Positions 1 to 11,373 of a stretch of DNA of 64,000 nt are shown piece by piece. The stretch's first letter is position 1. Each line of letters starts with the position of its first letter. Below the pieces are notes generated by a model that was given only the letters and a program-made list of their open reading frames with translations, had not been told where the DNA came from and searched no databases. The position numbers were made by a program, and so were the translations under genes. Origin of the DNA: Isoetes taiwanensis (Eukaryota > Streptophyta > Lycopodiopsida > Isoetales > Isoetaceae); the NCBI GenBank assembly GCA_021234155.1, contig JAJEKV010000092.1, positions 2,986,561 through 3,050,560 on the forward strand, in the 5' to 3' direction.

Positions 1-2345
1 TCTTTCAAAGTTTTCCTCAGTGTTGATTATTCGCTCATTATATATGTTAATGTACAGCACAATTAGACAGCGCAAGGAACTTACTAGTGATTCCACAGTG
101 ATAGCAAGGTCCTTGTTTCCCCATATTTCACGGTTCTTAATCAGCTCAAGCTCCTTTGGAGGGCTCAGGAAAACAGTTTCCAGAGCCCTCAACGTACACT
201 CCCAACTTTCATGCAACATGCAAAAGGAAGCAATGCACCAGCCTTTAAAGTTTAAGCTTATTATACTTCAGCAATCTAATGACATGGAGTAGGAATGGTG
301 ATTCATGGGGATGAATGAGACGTACGTTTAAGTAAAAAATGCAAATTCAGGCCGTTAGGACCAATTCTTCTCAAGAATATGCAGAATAGAAGGTGCAAGG
401 GGGATCAATAGATTGGCTGCAATGGCAGAAAAACGTCGAATTCAATTCGAAACAAACAGGAATCAAGTGACAACAAGCTCAGTATACACATGCCAAGCAA
501 AATGGCAAGGGTTAATGGGCACTAAAATGTCTGCAATGGGAAGACCCTACTTGCTTTGTTGGACTAAGAAGCAGAAGAAGAACTCTGTACCCAAAGACTA
601 AGCAACAAAAATGGGCAGGAAATGAAGAGGAGCTCTATTCAACCATAGCCTCAAATGCCAAGTTGCATGCTCCTGCCGGAGCAAACCGTCTCCAAATATG
701 GGGTGCACCGGAAAAGGAGCACGCCATAGCTTGGCTCCACTCTTTTATGCTCACCTTCCCTATTTTTAGGGTTTTTCTACTATGCCAAAATTTACCAGAG
801 CCGCCGGTAGCTATTGTGTTTCACCTGTTTGATCGGTTTGTTTGTCACGTGAAGACGCGACCATTATTCATTGTGTATGTCATTGACCCAAATGTGTTAT
901 GTTTGACTCGGTCAATCTCAATGACAATGTCTACTAGGGGTCAATCTCAATGGCAATGTCTACCCGGGCATCCACCCAGCTTCAAAGTTGGTTTGGTGTT
1001 CCATTCCCGCGTTCCCTAGAATTCTATGTTCCGGGAATGCCAAGTTCCGATTCCGAATTGTTAACGGGTCCGAACACCATTTTCAGTACGTTCCAAAAAA
1101 AAGGGGAAAACTAATGGTTTATTGTTTATTTTTTTCCTTCTATAAAAAACTAAGCATCTACGGAGTGGTTTAACATGTTTTTATCTATAAAATAGTCTCC
1201 ATGAATCCTTTTTAAATTCTAAATGTTCCACAACGATCATTATGCAAAGACAACACCAAAACTATAATTTGTCGATCCTTGTTCCAATCCATTCCTCTTT
1301 TCCTTCTTAGTTTTAGAACTTTCCCATTTCGGTCCCGTTTCAGGTAACTTCCCTCATTGGTTTAGACTAGATATAGCATCGAACATAAGTATTTTCACTT
1401 CGAAAAGTAAACTATTTGAGAAGTTACATATTTCATGTCTAGCAGAAGTTGTTGAATGTGTCTTCACATCAAATTGGTATTGTTAAACCAAATTGTGTTT
1501 ACTAATTCCTTTAGTTTATTTTTTTGCAGTTCAAGTTGTTCTAAAAGATGGCAGCATTAAGAGTGATCTTTGTCAGAGATAGGTAAAGGAGTATATGGGA
1601 AGCTGGATTACAAGTTGAAAGCAAAAAAAGCATAGAAGCAAGAGACAAGTATTGAAGTTGTGTGCCACAACATTCAAATGATAAGGTATCTATCCACAAG
1701 AAAGGTCCCCCTTTTATTCTAAAGAAAAGGTCTTTTGGCAGGATAAAAGCTTTTTAGTTGCAATTTTGCCATTGTTTAATTAAACTTGTGAACAGGCCTA
1801 GACATTAACCGCCAGTCTATTTATTATTTAATCATAAGTAAACGTTATAGGATGTACATATCTCATCTAGCTGATAAGCACAACAAAAAAAAGCTCCGGA
1901 AACACGAGCCTAGAGCATTATGTGCATAGGAAACTAATGATGATAAGAATTAATTTGTAGATATTGAATCCAAATATGGTCATTCGCTTCTTATCTGAGG
2001 GAGGAAGACTTATAAGCCATTAATATATTAGCCTGGACTACAATAATAACAGTACAAACAGATGAGTAAGTGTCTTGAAAAATGTGCAGCCCACGTGCCT
2101 TCTACTTTGTTGCGGCCCATGCACCTAGATAGGACGCCAAGTGGACAGTTTTGTTATTAGTGTACTGTTAAATAAACCGTGGAGCCAGGACCATGTTGGT
2201 TGGGCAATGCTCAAGTGTTTCGACATCTAAAAGACAAAGCGGGCATATTGCAGAGATATGAGAATCATAGCAATGCCACAAAGGCATTTACACACATACC
2301 TATGCAAAACTTGCCAACAAAGTACATAAACTTTAGGATGGAACA
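1..2345. other. Intergenic DNA, no gene recognised
   Basis: I read both strands and found no protein family, RNA gene or clear element end here. The open frames are short and have no recognisable motif. A short sentence-like repeat (GTCAATCTCAATG...CAATGTCTAC) occurs twice near 915-965. The stretch is ordinary AT-rich plant intergenic sequence as far as I can tell. Confidence 0.5.
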
Positions 2346-2349
2346 ACTT

Positions 2350-4640
2350 ATTGCAAATCTAGCACTATGTATGAGCCTGCATGGGTTTTAAGATCTGCAA
2401 TTGCCATCCATTTGGCAGTGAGAAAGGTCGTGGAGCTAAGAGGAGACGATATATAGAGCGGACAAAGTACTTGCCTTTGTGAATACCCTTGTGAGACCTC
2501 CACGACGGCACCATGACACCAACTTCCACTATGAGAGGCAGGTTCTCTGCTATCTTCTCCCATATAGTACATCCCAAGATGAGAGTAGAAATTTTGTTTA
2601 AAATGCAAGCCATGATAAGAGGTAGCCTTCTTGTTCCTACTATGCTTTAATAGAGACGACACCTGTTAGATCCATCGTCTTAGTATGAATTGATGCAGCA
2701 AGTGGAGGTGCTAAGAGGTGTAGAGGTAATGGATCCCACCACCACAAAATATGTAGGAGAGTATGGATAGAAGGACACAACCTAAATAGATGTCTGACCG
2801 CATCCCATGCTGCTAATATCCTCGTAGGAAAGGTGATGCATTTGATAAGGGCTCAAGAGGGTGAAATATAGCCCAAGGAAAAGCTAGTTTGATTGCATTC
2901 TTGTTTAGAGGAATACAATCACCAAGAGATTGTTTAAGAAGTCGCAGACCAAGAGAGTCATCTTCACTATTCAAGAGCCTCCAAATAAATTTTGAGATGA
3001 GGACCTTACTCTACAGTAAGAAATCCATCATAACCAAGCCATCTGCCCACTTGGGGAGATGCATTTAGATCGGGCTACCTTAACTACAACACCCTTCTCA
3101 GTGCCAGTCCATATGAGATTTCGGACTATTGCATGAGCTCATGCACTACCATGTGGGGTTAACAACAAGAAAGCCATATAAACATGAGTACTGCAAAACT
3201 AATTTGGCCACTGTAATGCGACCAGTGAGAGATAACTTTTGCAGTTGGCCACCAAAATTGTTGTTTCTCCAAATCCTAGTAATTTTTTTCTATGCTGCTC
3301 CTGCACTAACATAAATGCCAACGGGAATTTCAAATAGCTTTGTGGCCTGTCCGAGAAGTTTCCATGGATAATCATGAAAACATGTCGGACCCAGAGTGTC
3401 TAAAGTCCATAAGGCCATATAGTTCTGCCAACTCACCAACATAGCGGAAGCCAACGAGAATGTTTATAAGAGCAGTTTTGCAACTTCAAGATTCTTGAAT
3501 TAGCAACCAGAAAGAGGAACATATCATATGCATATTGATTGTAAACTTCTTGCATACCATCCTCCATAGCGAGATCCTAAAGGACTCCCTCCGTTGTTGT
3601 AACATCAAATAACAGCGACAATGCCTCCGCAACAATTGTGGTGGTGCTAAACGGCATTCCTGATGAATATCACGACCAAGTGGGAAAATCTCTAATGGAT
3701 CACCATGAAAGAGAACAACGGCTCAAGCAGAGACATGCAGCTTCATGACATCTGATGTGAATTGCTGCTTGAATCCCAATCTAAGCATACACAAGCGGTA
3801 AAGTCCGAGCTGACACTGTCATATGCCTTTGCGAAATCAAGTTTAAGATACACCACAGGATGATTTCATCGACATGCCCAATAGACCCCCTCATATGCAA
3901 CCATCACACTATTCAAAATGCATCTTCTCATAAGAAATCCTAATTGAGTTGTAGAATTAAACTCAGCTAAAATATTTTTCACCCTCTCTACAAATGCCTT
4001 GAAAAATGTTTTATATACCAATGATAAGGTAATTGGTCGTTGATCTGAAATAGTTTGGGGATCTTTGATCTTGGGGATCAGCGAAATGGCAACTGTATTC
4101 AAAATTTTGTTCAAGGCAGTAGACCGGCGAAGTCACAAAAAATACATCTGACTGTAACCAACTGGGCATTTCCCCCTTTTAAGTTCAAAAACTATCGAAC
4201 AAAGATTGACGGGAGTTATAGCAGCCTCTACTAATAGACATATCCTCAATAGAACTTTGTCTCACATCTTTTACTGAAAAGCAGATGTCTCTCAATAAAA
4301 AATGCCTAAAAGTGATTATGTGGATACTGCTTGAGATCTGCCGACTATGAGAGTATTGAGCCATCTGAGAGACGCAATGATGACATGGCTGACATCATGC
4401 ATCGCTGCTTAGCTACACGAAAGAAGAAGCCAGTATAACAGTCTCCATCATGGAACCACTGTAAACTTGCGTTAGTCTTTGCTTGTTGGGTCTGTTCTTC
4501 CTCCATGAACACCTGGAAGAAGACCCTGCCGAGAGGAGAAGATTTTGATATTAGATATCCAGAGCGAAGCACAAGATACTGCTGCAAATAGTCGGCCCCA
4601 CTGTTTTGCAAAAGATTTGACCACTGTGAGTACGTCCACT
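2350..4640 (-). mobile_element. Decayed L1-type LINE, reverse transcriptase region
   Basis: Reading on the minus strand from 4,611 down, translated pieces follow the order of a plant L1-type LINE. First comes the linker before the RT (about 4,345-4,611, with WFHDGDCYTGFFFR, cf. the usual 'W..EGD.NT.FFH'). Then RT motifs resembling 'IPK...P....D.RPI.L' and a GxxxGR-like box (3,866-4,114). Motif A appears as LDFAKAYDSV near 3,812-3,850. The catalytic YADD box is changed to YAYD near 3,522-3,540. Further down, about 2,880-3,060, there is a C-terminal stretch ending in a SKFIWRLLNSED-like segment. Many stops and frameshifts separate the pieces and the second catalytic Asp is lost, so it cannot be active. 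No endonuclease domain was seen upstream, so it is probably 5'-truncated. Confidence 0.8.
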
Positions 4641-6130
4641 ATGCCAACCATCCCTTAACATCAGTTAAAGACAGGTATTCAAATGTCATTTCAAGATTCT
4701 TTCAGAATTCCTCTAGATTTTGTAAATGCCCTATACAATTCAAACCTCATATCTATTCTAATTTAAATCCAATATCTATATTATTTTTTGTACTTACACC
4801 TGATGAAAAGCCCAGCAACGCTGGGCACTTTTTCTAATAATGCTATAGATAAATAAATAAATTATCTGAACAATTTTTTCAAGTCAATCCAACACGCACG
4901 CACGCACGCCGCACGCGCACACACACGAAACAAAATTTATTAACTTTACTTACTTTGCGTATATCAATTATAATACATGTGTTATAGACGTAATTTATAT
5001 GATATTGCTGTTTGTGCATGAACACCGCATATAACGCCACATGTGGCTTTATCTCTCCGCTTGCGAGATATTTTGAATTTGGAGCTCGATGTGATAATTT
5101 GAACAACATTCTCTCTGCACGTGTGGGATATTTTGAATTTAGTGTTCGATGTCATTGAATTTTCAAGTCTTGCTTTTAGAAGCAATAGAGCAGACACGCC
5201 ATAGCCACTTCATAAATATGCAGGATAAGCCAGTTGGAAATTTGGGAGTTCAGCCCGGTAGCTTTAGCACATCTTGCCCTTCTATGTTTTGTTTCATGTC
5301 TTTGATGCCTCCATGCTCATTTTGAACATATGCTACAATCATGGCAGAGCAACATAGAATATGAGAACACACTATTTAATAGATTGAACAACAACCACGT
5401 GTGAATAGGACAAAGAGAGATTTGAATAGGATGGTTGCAGGTGCTATAGGGTGAGGGTTATTTTAGATATATATTTTAAATAAAATTTATTATTATAAAA
5501 GGATCTAAAACATATCTAAAATGATCGATTTTTCGATCTGTAGGATCTGAAGCATCTATCTTATGACCATTTTGGACATTGAAATGTCTATTTCTTAAGA
5601 CACAACCATGGCTATTTCATGATAAGTTTTGCAAAGTGGATATAGTTGTGGCTTAAACCATGGCTTCTCTTTATGGTAGATATGGTTTGAAACCGGATTT
5701 GTGGGTTCAAGACCTACATTTTAATTATTTGTTGGAGTGTAGACTTCTCTCACAAACAAAATGATATGCATATTATGCATATTGGGTGTGTTATTGGGGA
5801 TCTTGTGTTTTTGGTTGGACATATAAACGACATATAAACCATTAAAAATAACACAAGTTTCATAACACTCCAAAACAAAGATTAAAAAAAAAATAATGTT
5901 CTGCATACAAAATGTGGCCATGTTTAAGAGAAAATGTGGCTTACCAAATGAACTGGAAAATCTAAAAACTATGAAAAAAGCAAGAATAGACAAGAGTCTA
6001 ATAAAATTTCTGCATTTTCTATTGATCTTTGAAGCAAGGGAGCAAAGATTTTGCAAAGGACTTAACAACAAAATGAACAAGGCTCCCATTCTGTACAAAA
6101 TGGAGAAATGGCTAAAATGAAGATAAAACC
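4641..6130. other. Intergenic DNA with simple and short direct repeats
   Basis: No gene recognised. It holds a CA/ACGC microsatellite at 4,892-4,927. A pair of direct repeats (core GATATTTTGAATTT) lies near 5,064-5,100 and 5,119-5,155. The rest is AT-rich sequence with short uninformative frames. Confidence 0.5.
4892..4927. repeat. ACGC/CA microsatellite
   Basis: Tandem ACGC units pass into CACA units over about 36 bp. It is seen directly and has no further inferred role. Confidence 0.9.
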
Positions 6131-7262
6131 TCACCTCTGGCCCCGGGCGCCTACCTGAGGTGCTGGGAACTCATGTGTATATGTATATTTGTACAGCTGC
6201 CATCAGGCTTGTTGCTGCGACGGTTTTTCCCTCCTAGGGGGGGTTTTTTAATCCGGGTAGCAACAAGCTTGCTGCACCCATGTAATTTGGGTCCCATAGG
6301 CCGATTGGCCTCCGCGGACGATAAAAGAACCTTCCTTCCTTCCTTCTTAAAACAAGAAAGAACGTTACGATTTTTTATAATCCAAAGAAGGGAAGGGGAT
6401 TTTTCGCCGGAACAAGATGCATGCGAGAAATTTCTCGCCAGACACCCCAGCCACTGGAGTTTCTTGCCAGACACCCCAGCCACCAGAGTAACCTATTAGA
6501 TCCGAAATCTCCTGATCCAACAAAACAAACAATTCTATTGTAACGAATCTCTATAGCTCTGCAAACAATGGGGTCTATGCAAACAATGGCAGTAATAGAT
6601 AGGACAAAGTTTAGGAGAACTTAGGAGCTTGCGGGGAAGGTTCAACTTCATGTATTGACTGGCTTGTATGCGCGAATCTCTTCTCCGTAGCAAGATCCTT
6701 AGTGATGCCAGAGTATCCAAAGTTTTCTAACGGAGTCAAGAGTCAAGCCTTATTCCATGTCGGTCAACTTGGTTTTGTTACTAGAAACACCCAAGAAGCA
6801 TGTGCTTTCTCTTCTGGATTCGTTAGAAGTAGAACCTAAATCAAAGTCTTCGGCCATCACAAATGCCAAGCCATCATTATATCCGGTATTACCCTTCTTG
6901 GAGATGGAAAATATGTGAAAATCCTACAACCCTACAATCCTATAATCCTTGGAGAAAATTAGTGCCTGGACAAATCCTGACAAATGCAGCAAATCTAGCA
7001 TCTCCTGCATCATTTCGACAGGAGCTCTACCCTGCATCATTCCGAGAGCTCTACCCTGCATTATTCCGGCAGTTCTTGTATTCAAAGATTGGCAGTTCTT
7101 GTATTGAAATGGAGGAACCAGTTACATGCAATCAGGATTGAAGCTCCTTTTATGGGCTGGCCTTCAAATCGGCTTGAACGACCGCTGAATAGTCTGTAAT
7201 GCAGAAAGCTTCAGGTCTTAAGTTTCTTCTATGCAATCGGGTGGTGCCACATGGGAGAAACC
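6131..7262. other. Intergenic DNA with short tandem repeats
   Basis: No gene recognised. Two short local repeats are visible. One is a ~29-bp unit with core GCCAGACACCCCAGCCAC, present twice in 6,427-6,487. The other is a ~25-bp unit with core GAGCTCTACCCTGCATNATTCC, repeated in about 7,010-7,070. A GC-richer stretch (6,130-6,320) resembles the end of a mobile element but has no matching partner in the window. Confidence 0.45.
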
Positions 7263-7289
7263 AAAAAAAAAAAAAAAAAAAAAAAAAAA
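7263..7289. repeat. Poly(A) run of 27
   Basis: An uninterrupted A tract lies immediately before the 104-bp segment (7,291-7,394) that recurs at 19,266-19,369. There the segment is also preceded by an A run, shorter. The A tract may be a retroposition scar or simply the edge of the duplicated block. Confidence 0.9.
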
Positions 7290-7290
7290 C

Positions 7291-7394
7291 CAGATCACAC
7301 TAGCCTCGACCTATAGCCATACTAGCATAATCATCCGTATCGGTCAATCCCTCCACGGTATTATCAACCCAAAAATCCAAGTGAGTTCCTTGGA
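7291..7394. repeat. Left segment of duplicated block, copy 1
   Basis: About 104 bp, starting CAGATCACACTAGCCTCGAC, that recur nearly identically at 19,266-19,369. In copy 2 it joins almost directly to the sequence found at 10,025 here. The 2.6 kb between 7,395 and 10,024 is therefore extra in copy 1, or was lost from copy 2. Confidence 0.9.
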
Positions 7395-8335
7395 GGTTGT
7401 GTGCAGTGACTGGACGATCCTCTTTCTTGGCGGTTCCCGAGCAGTCCCTACGTGTTTGGGGGTCGAGTTGGGGTCCTGGATTCGATGGGGCGACGGAAAA
7501 CGATGTTGGTCTGGTGGAGTCGTCGGGGGATTTTGGCAGTCACATATGCTTTGAGATGAGGCAGTTGATGCTTAACTTGGGGTGTTTGGGCTACCTAGGA
7601 TGTTCTTCTGATTGTTATATTGTTACTCACTCATTTGGGGTTATTTGTAAACTCCTATGATTCATTGTACTCATTTCATTCAGCTCAATGAAAACACCAC
7701 TTCACTCCCCTTTATTCCAAGATCTGGACCGTACATAGCGATCCTCGTTTGTGGGATATGCATGTACAAGTTTTTGTATACTGTATATTAAAGTTTGCAA
7801 AATACTATAAGGTTTGAGAGAATGTACTTAATGGTATTAATTTTATACATGCATTGTAAATATGTTTTTGGGGCTCTCGCTGCCCTACGTAACCCCCCGT
7901 GTGAATATGCACCCAAACCAAAGGGGGTTTAAGGGGGATTTTAATTTAAATGTGTTAAATGCAATGGTTTATGTTAATAATGTTAATGGTGTTGTGTGTT
8001 GATTGTTATGTTTAAAAAAAAAATTGGGCTCTTCGGGCCCTAACTAAAGCAAACGTAGGTAAACTTTATGGGCCTAAATATTAATTATTAAAAAGCACAA
8101 TAACAGACAAACAAATTATTTCCCTAATGGTTGTTTCCAGAAGCACATAATGGTTGTTTCCAGAAGCACATAATCTGTAACATCTGGTGCAAGATCTCCA
8201 ACAAATATGGAATGATCCGGACCGGAATCACCACGCAATCACCACGCCTGTCCCATATGCCAAAAGATGTGGCCATTTTGATGGCTTGATATGCCGAGGA
8301 ATTAGTGCGCATCTATCTTTCGATCGCCAAGAACT
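7395..8335. other. Left part of the extra 2.6 kb segment, non-coding
   Basis: No gene recognised. A 23-bp direct repeat with core GGTTGTTTCCAGAAGCACAT occurs twice at about 8,127-8,172. It lies just downstream (in minus-strand sense) of the fused gene fragments. Confidence 0.45.
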
Positions 8336-8339
8336 ACGA

Positions 8340-8868
8340 GATTTTGTATATATTGCTTGGAAATATCACGTCCAGAATAACAATATTGCATAAATCCGAA
8401 TTACAGTCAGAATATTGGACACTCTGGAAGCTGGTATTGCTTCCTTAAAACCAATCCCTTCAAACAAACCAGCCCATATTACTGCAAAGACTATGAACAT
8501 ATATGTTACCACTCCACCAACAGATAAATATGAAAACAATTGCAGGTCGCGGATAAGAACTGTTGGTAAGATAAAAAGAATTGCTATAATAGACAACAGT
8601 TGGGAAGGCCCAAGATTTATCCATGATGTATTGAGAGCAGCTGCAGGAAATAGCTTGGCTAAATTATCTCCCATAGATATCGTGTAACCAACAAGGACTG
8701 CACAAATTTCCACGTACAAGAAGCATGTAACTGTAGCTCGACCCTTCCAAGTTTATATGCTGTGTAGCAAAACGTTAATGCAAAAAATAAGAGAATGCCG
8801 AGGCCAAGCCAGCCACCCTGTTGGAGTGCAAAAGGGGCTGAGAGCATCCCAATACCCCTTGATACCAC
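8340..8868 (-). pseudogene. AVT1-type vacuolar amino-acid transporter fragment
   Basis: On the minus strand, 8,868 to about 8,366, two frames read as consecutive pieces of an amino acid/auxin permease family member of the AVT1 (vacuolar amino-acid transporter) group. The first contains GIGMLSAPFALQQGGW, the family's first transmembrane signature. The second contains VEICAVLVGYTISMGDNLA and further hydrophobic segments. Between them the frame changes after TAYKLGR and the usual loop is missing, so part of the gene has been deleted. Near 8,371 a degraded version of the family's CYSGHAVFP motif is visible in a third frame (YCYSG). About 150 of the usual 400-plus residues remain. It sits in the same orientation beside fragments of a plastid E2 and of beta-tubulin. 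It is a pseudogene fragment, most likely transposed with them. Confidence 0.8.
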
Positions 8869-9107
8869 GGCGATTAACCATGGTCAGGCAACATGGAACC
8901 ATGGTTGGCAACATGGACGGATCTTGCTTTGTATTTTTACATTGCCAGTTTCAAGTCCAGAAAAGTAGCATCTTTTGCTTCTGCACGACAGACCAAATGC
9001 TTCCAAACAAAGATTTCATCCTACATTTCCCCGGGTAAAATGAAACCAGTAAGTTGCACAATCAGATGACAATCTAACAAGCATCAAGGTTAGAAGAGAA
9101 GCATACC

Positions 9108-9234
9108 CGTTTGTAAAGTGCATCCAATGCTTTAGTATTGATAGCGTACCCAACCCTGAATGTGGGAACTGAAAGGCTTTCCACCATATTTCGAGCCACT
9201 GCAGCTTGCATGGCAGTGAAAGGGAAGTTGGGGT
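9108..9234 (-). pseudogene. Plastid pyruvate dehydrogenase E2 (LTA-type) exon fragment
   Basis: The minus-strand frame reads PFTAMQAAVARNMVESLSV then PTFRVGYAINTKALDALYKR. This is the start of the acyltransferase catalytic domain of dihydrolipoamide acetyltransferase, closest in my knowledge to the plastid (LTA2/LTA3) form. The coding match stops at a good GT splice donor (GTATGC) just after LYKR, as if a true exon end plus some intron was copied. Upstream it is fused, in a different frame, to the beta-tubulin fragment at about 9,232. Only about 40 residues of a protein of more than 450 are present. It has no lipoyl domain and no catalytic His motif, so it cannot function. Confidence 0.8.
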
Positions 9235-9652
9235 AACAAGTTTCAGGGTTCTGAAGCAGATGTCGTAAAGGGCACCATGCACTCGTCTGCATTCTCGACC
9301 AGCTGGTGAACACAAAGAGTGGCATTGTATGACTCTACCACTGTGTCGGAGACTTTAGGTGATGGAAACACAGAAAATGTAAGCATCATTCTGTCAGGGT
9401 ATTCTTCACGGATCTTTGAAATAAGCAGTGTTCCCATGCCAGAGCCTGTTCCACCGCCAAGAGAATGGCAAACTTGAAAACCTTGCAAGCAATCGCAATT
9501 TTCGGCTTCCTTTCGTACCACATGAAGAACAGAATCAATTAACTCAGCGCCCCTTCCGTATAATGCCCTTTGCCCAGTACTGGGCTCCAAATCCATAAGA
9601 ACAGCACCATATCTACCACCACTGGCTCATCGTATACAACCTCTCAAAACTT
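9235..9652 (-). pseudogene. Beta-tubulin fragment
   Basis: The minus-strand translation includes [20 protein letters not shown], the tubulin GTP-binding signature [20 protein letters not shown], and [20 protein letters not shown]. These are unmistakably beta-tubulin. Before this, [12 protein letters not shown] is joined to GAELIDSV with about 35 residues missing (the segment running from just after LEP to before the GAEL block). After NADECMV the frame shifts and continues as [12 protein letters not shown], with the LDNE residues lost. It then runs into the plastid E2 fragment. About 120 of roughly 445 residues remain. The internal deletion and frameshift make it non-functional. It is part of the three-gene mosaic. 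Confidence 0.9.
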
Positions 9653-9775
9653 GGCATCGATTTGATTACCGCACTGGCTGCCCTGGATATGAAGGATCGG
9701 GCACCGCTATGCATGTCTCCAAGGGCCTGCCATCATCGATTCTACAAACCCTAAACGTGCCCTAATTAGAATTTC

Positions 9776-9866
9776 ATGAGAATAAGGGCTTTCATTATAA
9801 GCCCTTGGATAATTTTGAATTAAAAGAGGGTTTTATTTGTAAGCCCTCTGATCTTAACCATTGAGG
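9776..9866. repeat. Two adjacent hairpins
   Basis: AAGGGCTT and AAGCCCTT form an 8-bp perfect stem with a 7-base loop near 9,780-9,805. A second, looser stem (AGAGGG...CCCTCT) follows at about 9,826-9,863. They lie between the gene-fragment mosaic and the right edge of the extra 2.6 kb segment. Their role is unknown; hairpins occur near Helitron 3' ends, but I could not find the accompanying CTRR terminus. Confidence 0.6.
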
Positions 9867-10024
9867 AGGATGAAACAAAAATTGCACAAATTGCATGCAA
9901 AAATTTGGTGCACTCTAGATGTACTGATTAGTATGCCTCGTGCAATACGCCCATGAAATCATATGAAAACCATGCCAAAAAGCGTATAAAATCACAAAAA
10001 AACCCCCTGTTATAATGCTACATA

Positions 10025-11373
10025 TTTGGTATTAGACTATCCTGGCTCTAGAAATCATCCCTTAAATAGTAAATGCATCATTAGAAAGAATGTACAGTAC
10101 ATGTCTTTTTAGACAAGTAGAAAACTAATTCATAATGACTCGGTAACAAACAAATTACCAGTTTAAAAGACATTTTAGGGTAACTTCCAGACTTATTCCA
10201 TCATAGAAGATACTAATTCTTTGTTTCGCTTTGTATTTCAGAACTTAAGCTACTTGTATCATGCTTTAGAACAAAGAGTTGTTTAAATCAATAGTACCAG
10301 TCATAGGCCACTTCGTATGTACAGTAGATTACATGTGTTACTACCCATATTTTGTTTATTTCAAAAACAGAATTTTCCAGAATGTAAGGATAATGTTGAC
10401 ACAATTCTGCAAAAATGTCACCATCTGATAATAGAAGTAGAGCAGAGATACATTTTCTACCAGAGTTATCTTAGAAGTACTACTAACATAGACTTAAGGT
10501 CTTAGGACATGATTTAAGTTTAAACCTGCCTCCTTTTTTAAGTTTTCAGAAGTAGCTAGATTTGTCCAATATGAAATAGAACATGATAGTAACTACAGCA
10601 CTGATCCAGGAACTGAGTTATGCTATACTTAGACCCGCCATAAAACGTTAAGTGTTTCGTATACAAAAATAACCCTGACTTAAAGCATCTTGTCCAGGTT
10701 AACTAGAAAAGGATTGAAGATGTATCCCTGATAACAGCCATATTTTGCTTGTCCAGCTCCATGTATATACCAATTTCAAAACTTCCATATTGCAACTACC
10801 AAGCAAAAAGCATCACATCGAGAGGGAAAAACCCGTACCTGCAGCCAATCAACATAGAATTAGCATAAGAATGGTAAATCTATGAGGGCCAAAAGGTACA
10901 TTGGGTTTTTCCGGCTTATCGCCCTTCCCAATGTAACACTTTTGCCCGCAGTATTGCTAAGGAGGATTTACATTTAAGCAACAATAATAAAGTAGAAAGA
11001 AGCCTAAGAAACATATTGCAAAAGAAACAGCAGAACAAAATACCATCTCTTGACCAAATATTTGGTGTTGATCTTGAACATAAAGGAGCTTAGCAAGCCA
11101 TGTACAAGGAAGCAATTGCTTCATGCAGGTCATTTACGATTTGTACAGCTAAAAAAGGTTTAATATCTCAGGCCTTAGATATAATAGTTATCTTGAAAGT
11201 ACCTGATCAAACTCTGGGTCGGAGTTATACTCATCCTCCTGTTGTGTTTCAGGAATGAAAGACCTTTCATTCTCGGTCTGATTGAAGCTACCATGCCCAT
11301 AACCTCCACCTCTTTTGGGGAATCTAGGTCCTTGATAGTTACCATGACTTCTTTTGGAATCGGATCCACTTCC
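10025..11373. repeat. Duplicated block, copy 1, left part
   Basis: This matches 19,372-20,756 at roughly 99% identity by eye, introns included, so the duplication was of DNA, not of a processed transcript. Copy 2 has an extra GAATA microsatellite near 19,617-19,640 and small indels near 20,305. On the minus strand the block carries an exon ending EYNSDPEFDQ followed by a GT donor (11,203 region). Copy 1 is interrupted inside that exon by the 3 kb element at 11,374-14,420. Confidence 0.93.
11200..11373 (-). pseudogene. Gly/Arg-rich protein exon, interrupted copy (3' half)
   Basis: The minus-strand frame reads SDSKRSHGNYQGPRFPKRGG and continues through an RG-rich stretch to DEYNSDPEFDQ, where a GT donor follows. 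The 5' half of the same exon lies at 14,421-14,572, beyond the inserted element. The uninterrupted paralogue is at 20,582-20,893. I do not recognise the host gene. The acidic tail after a glycine/arginine stretch is compatible with an RNA-binding protein, but that is only a guess. The insertion should inactivate it. Confidence 0.6.

Noticed and set aside
2179-2391. Short plus-strand frame with ATG
   Set aside because: No domain, no splice context, borders a LINE remnant.
5896-6120. Lys-rich small ORF
   Set aside because: AT-rich chance frame without motif, overlapped by an equally long frame on the other strand.
6130-6500. Solo LTR
   Set aside because: GC-richer segment with repeats, but no TG...CA boundaries with target duplication and no partner in the window.
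7395-10024. Helitron call for the gene-fragment mosaic
   Set aside because: The 5' TC and 3' CTRR-plus-hairpin ends could not be identified at the edges, so the mechanism is left open.
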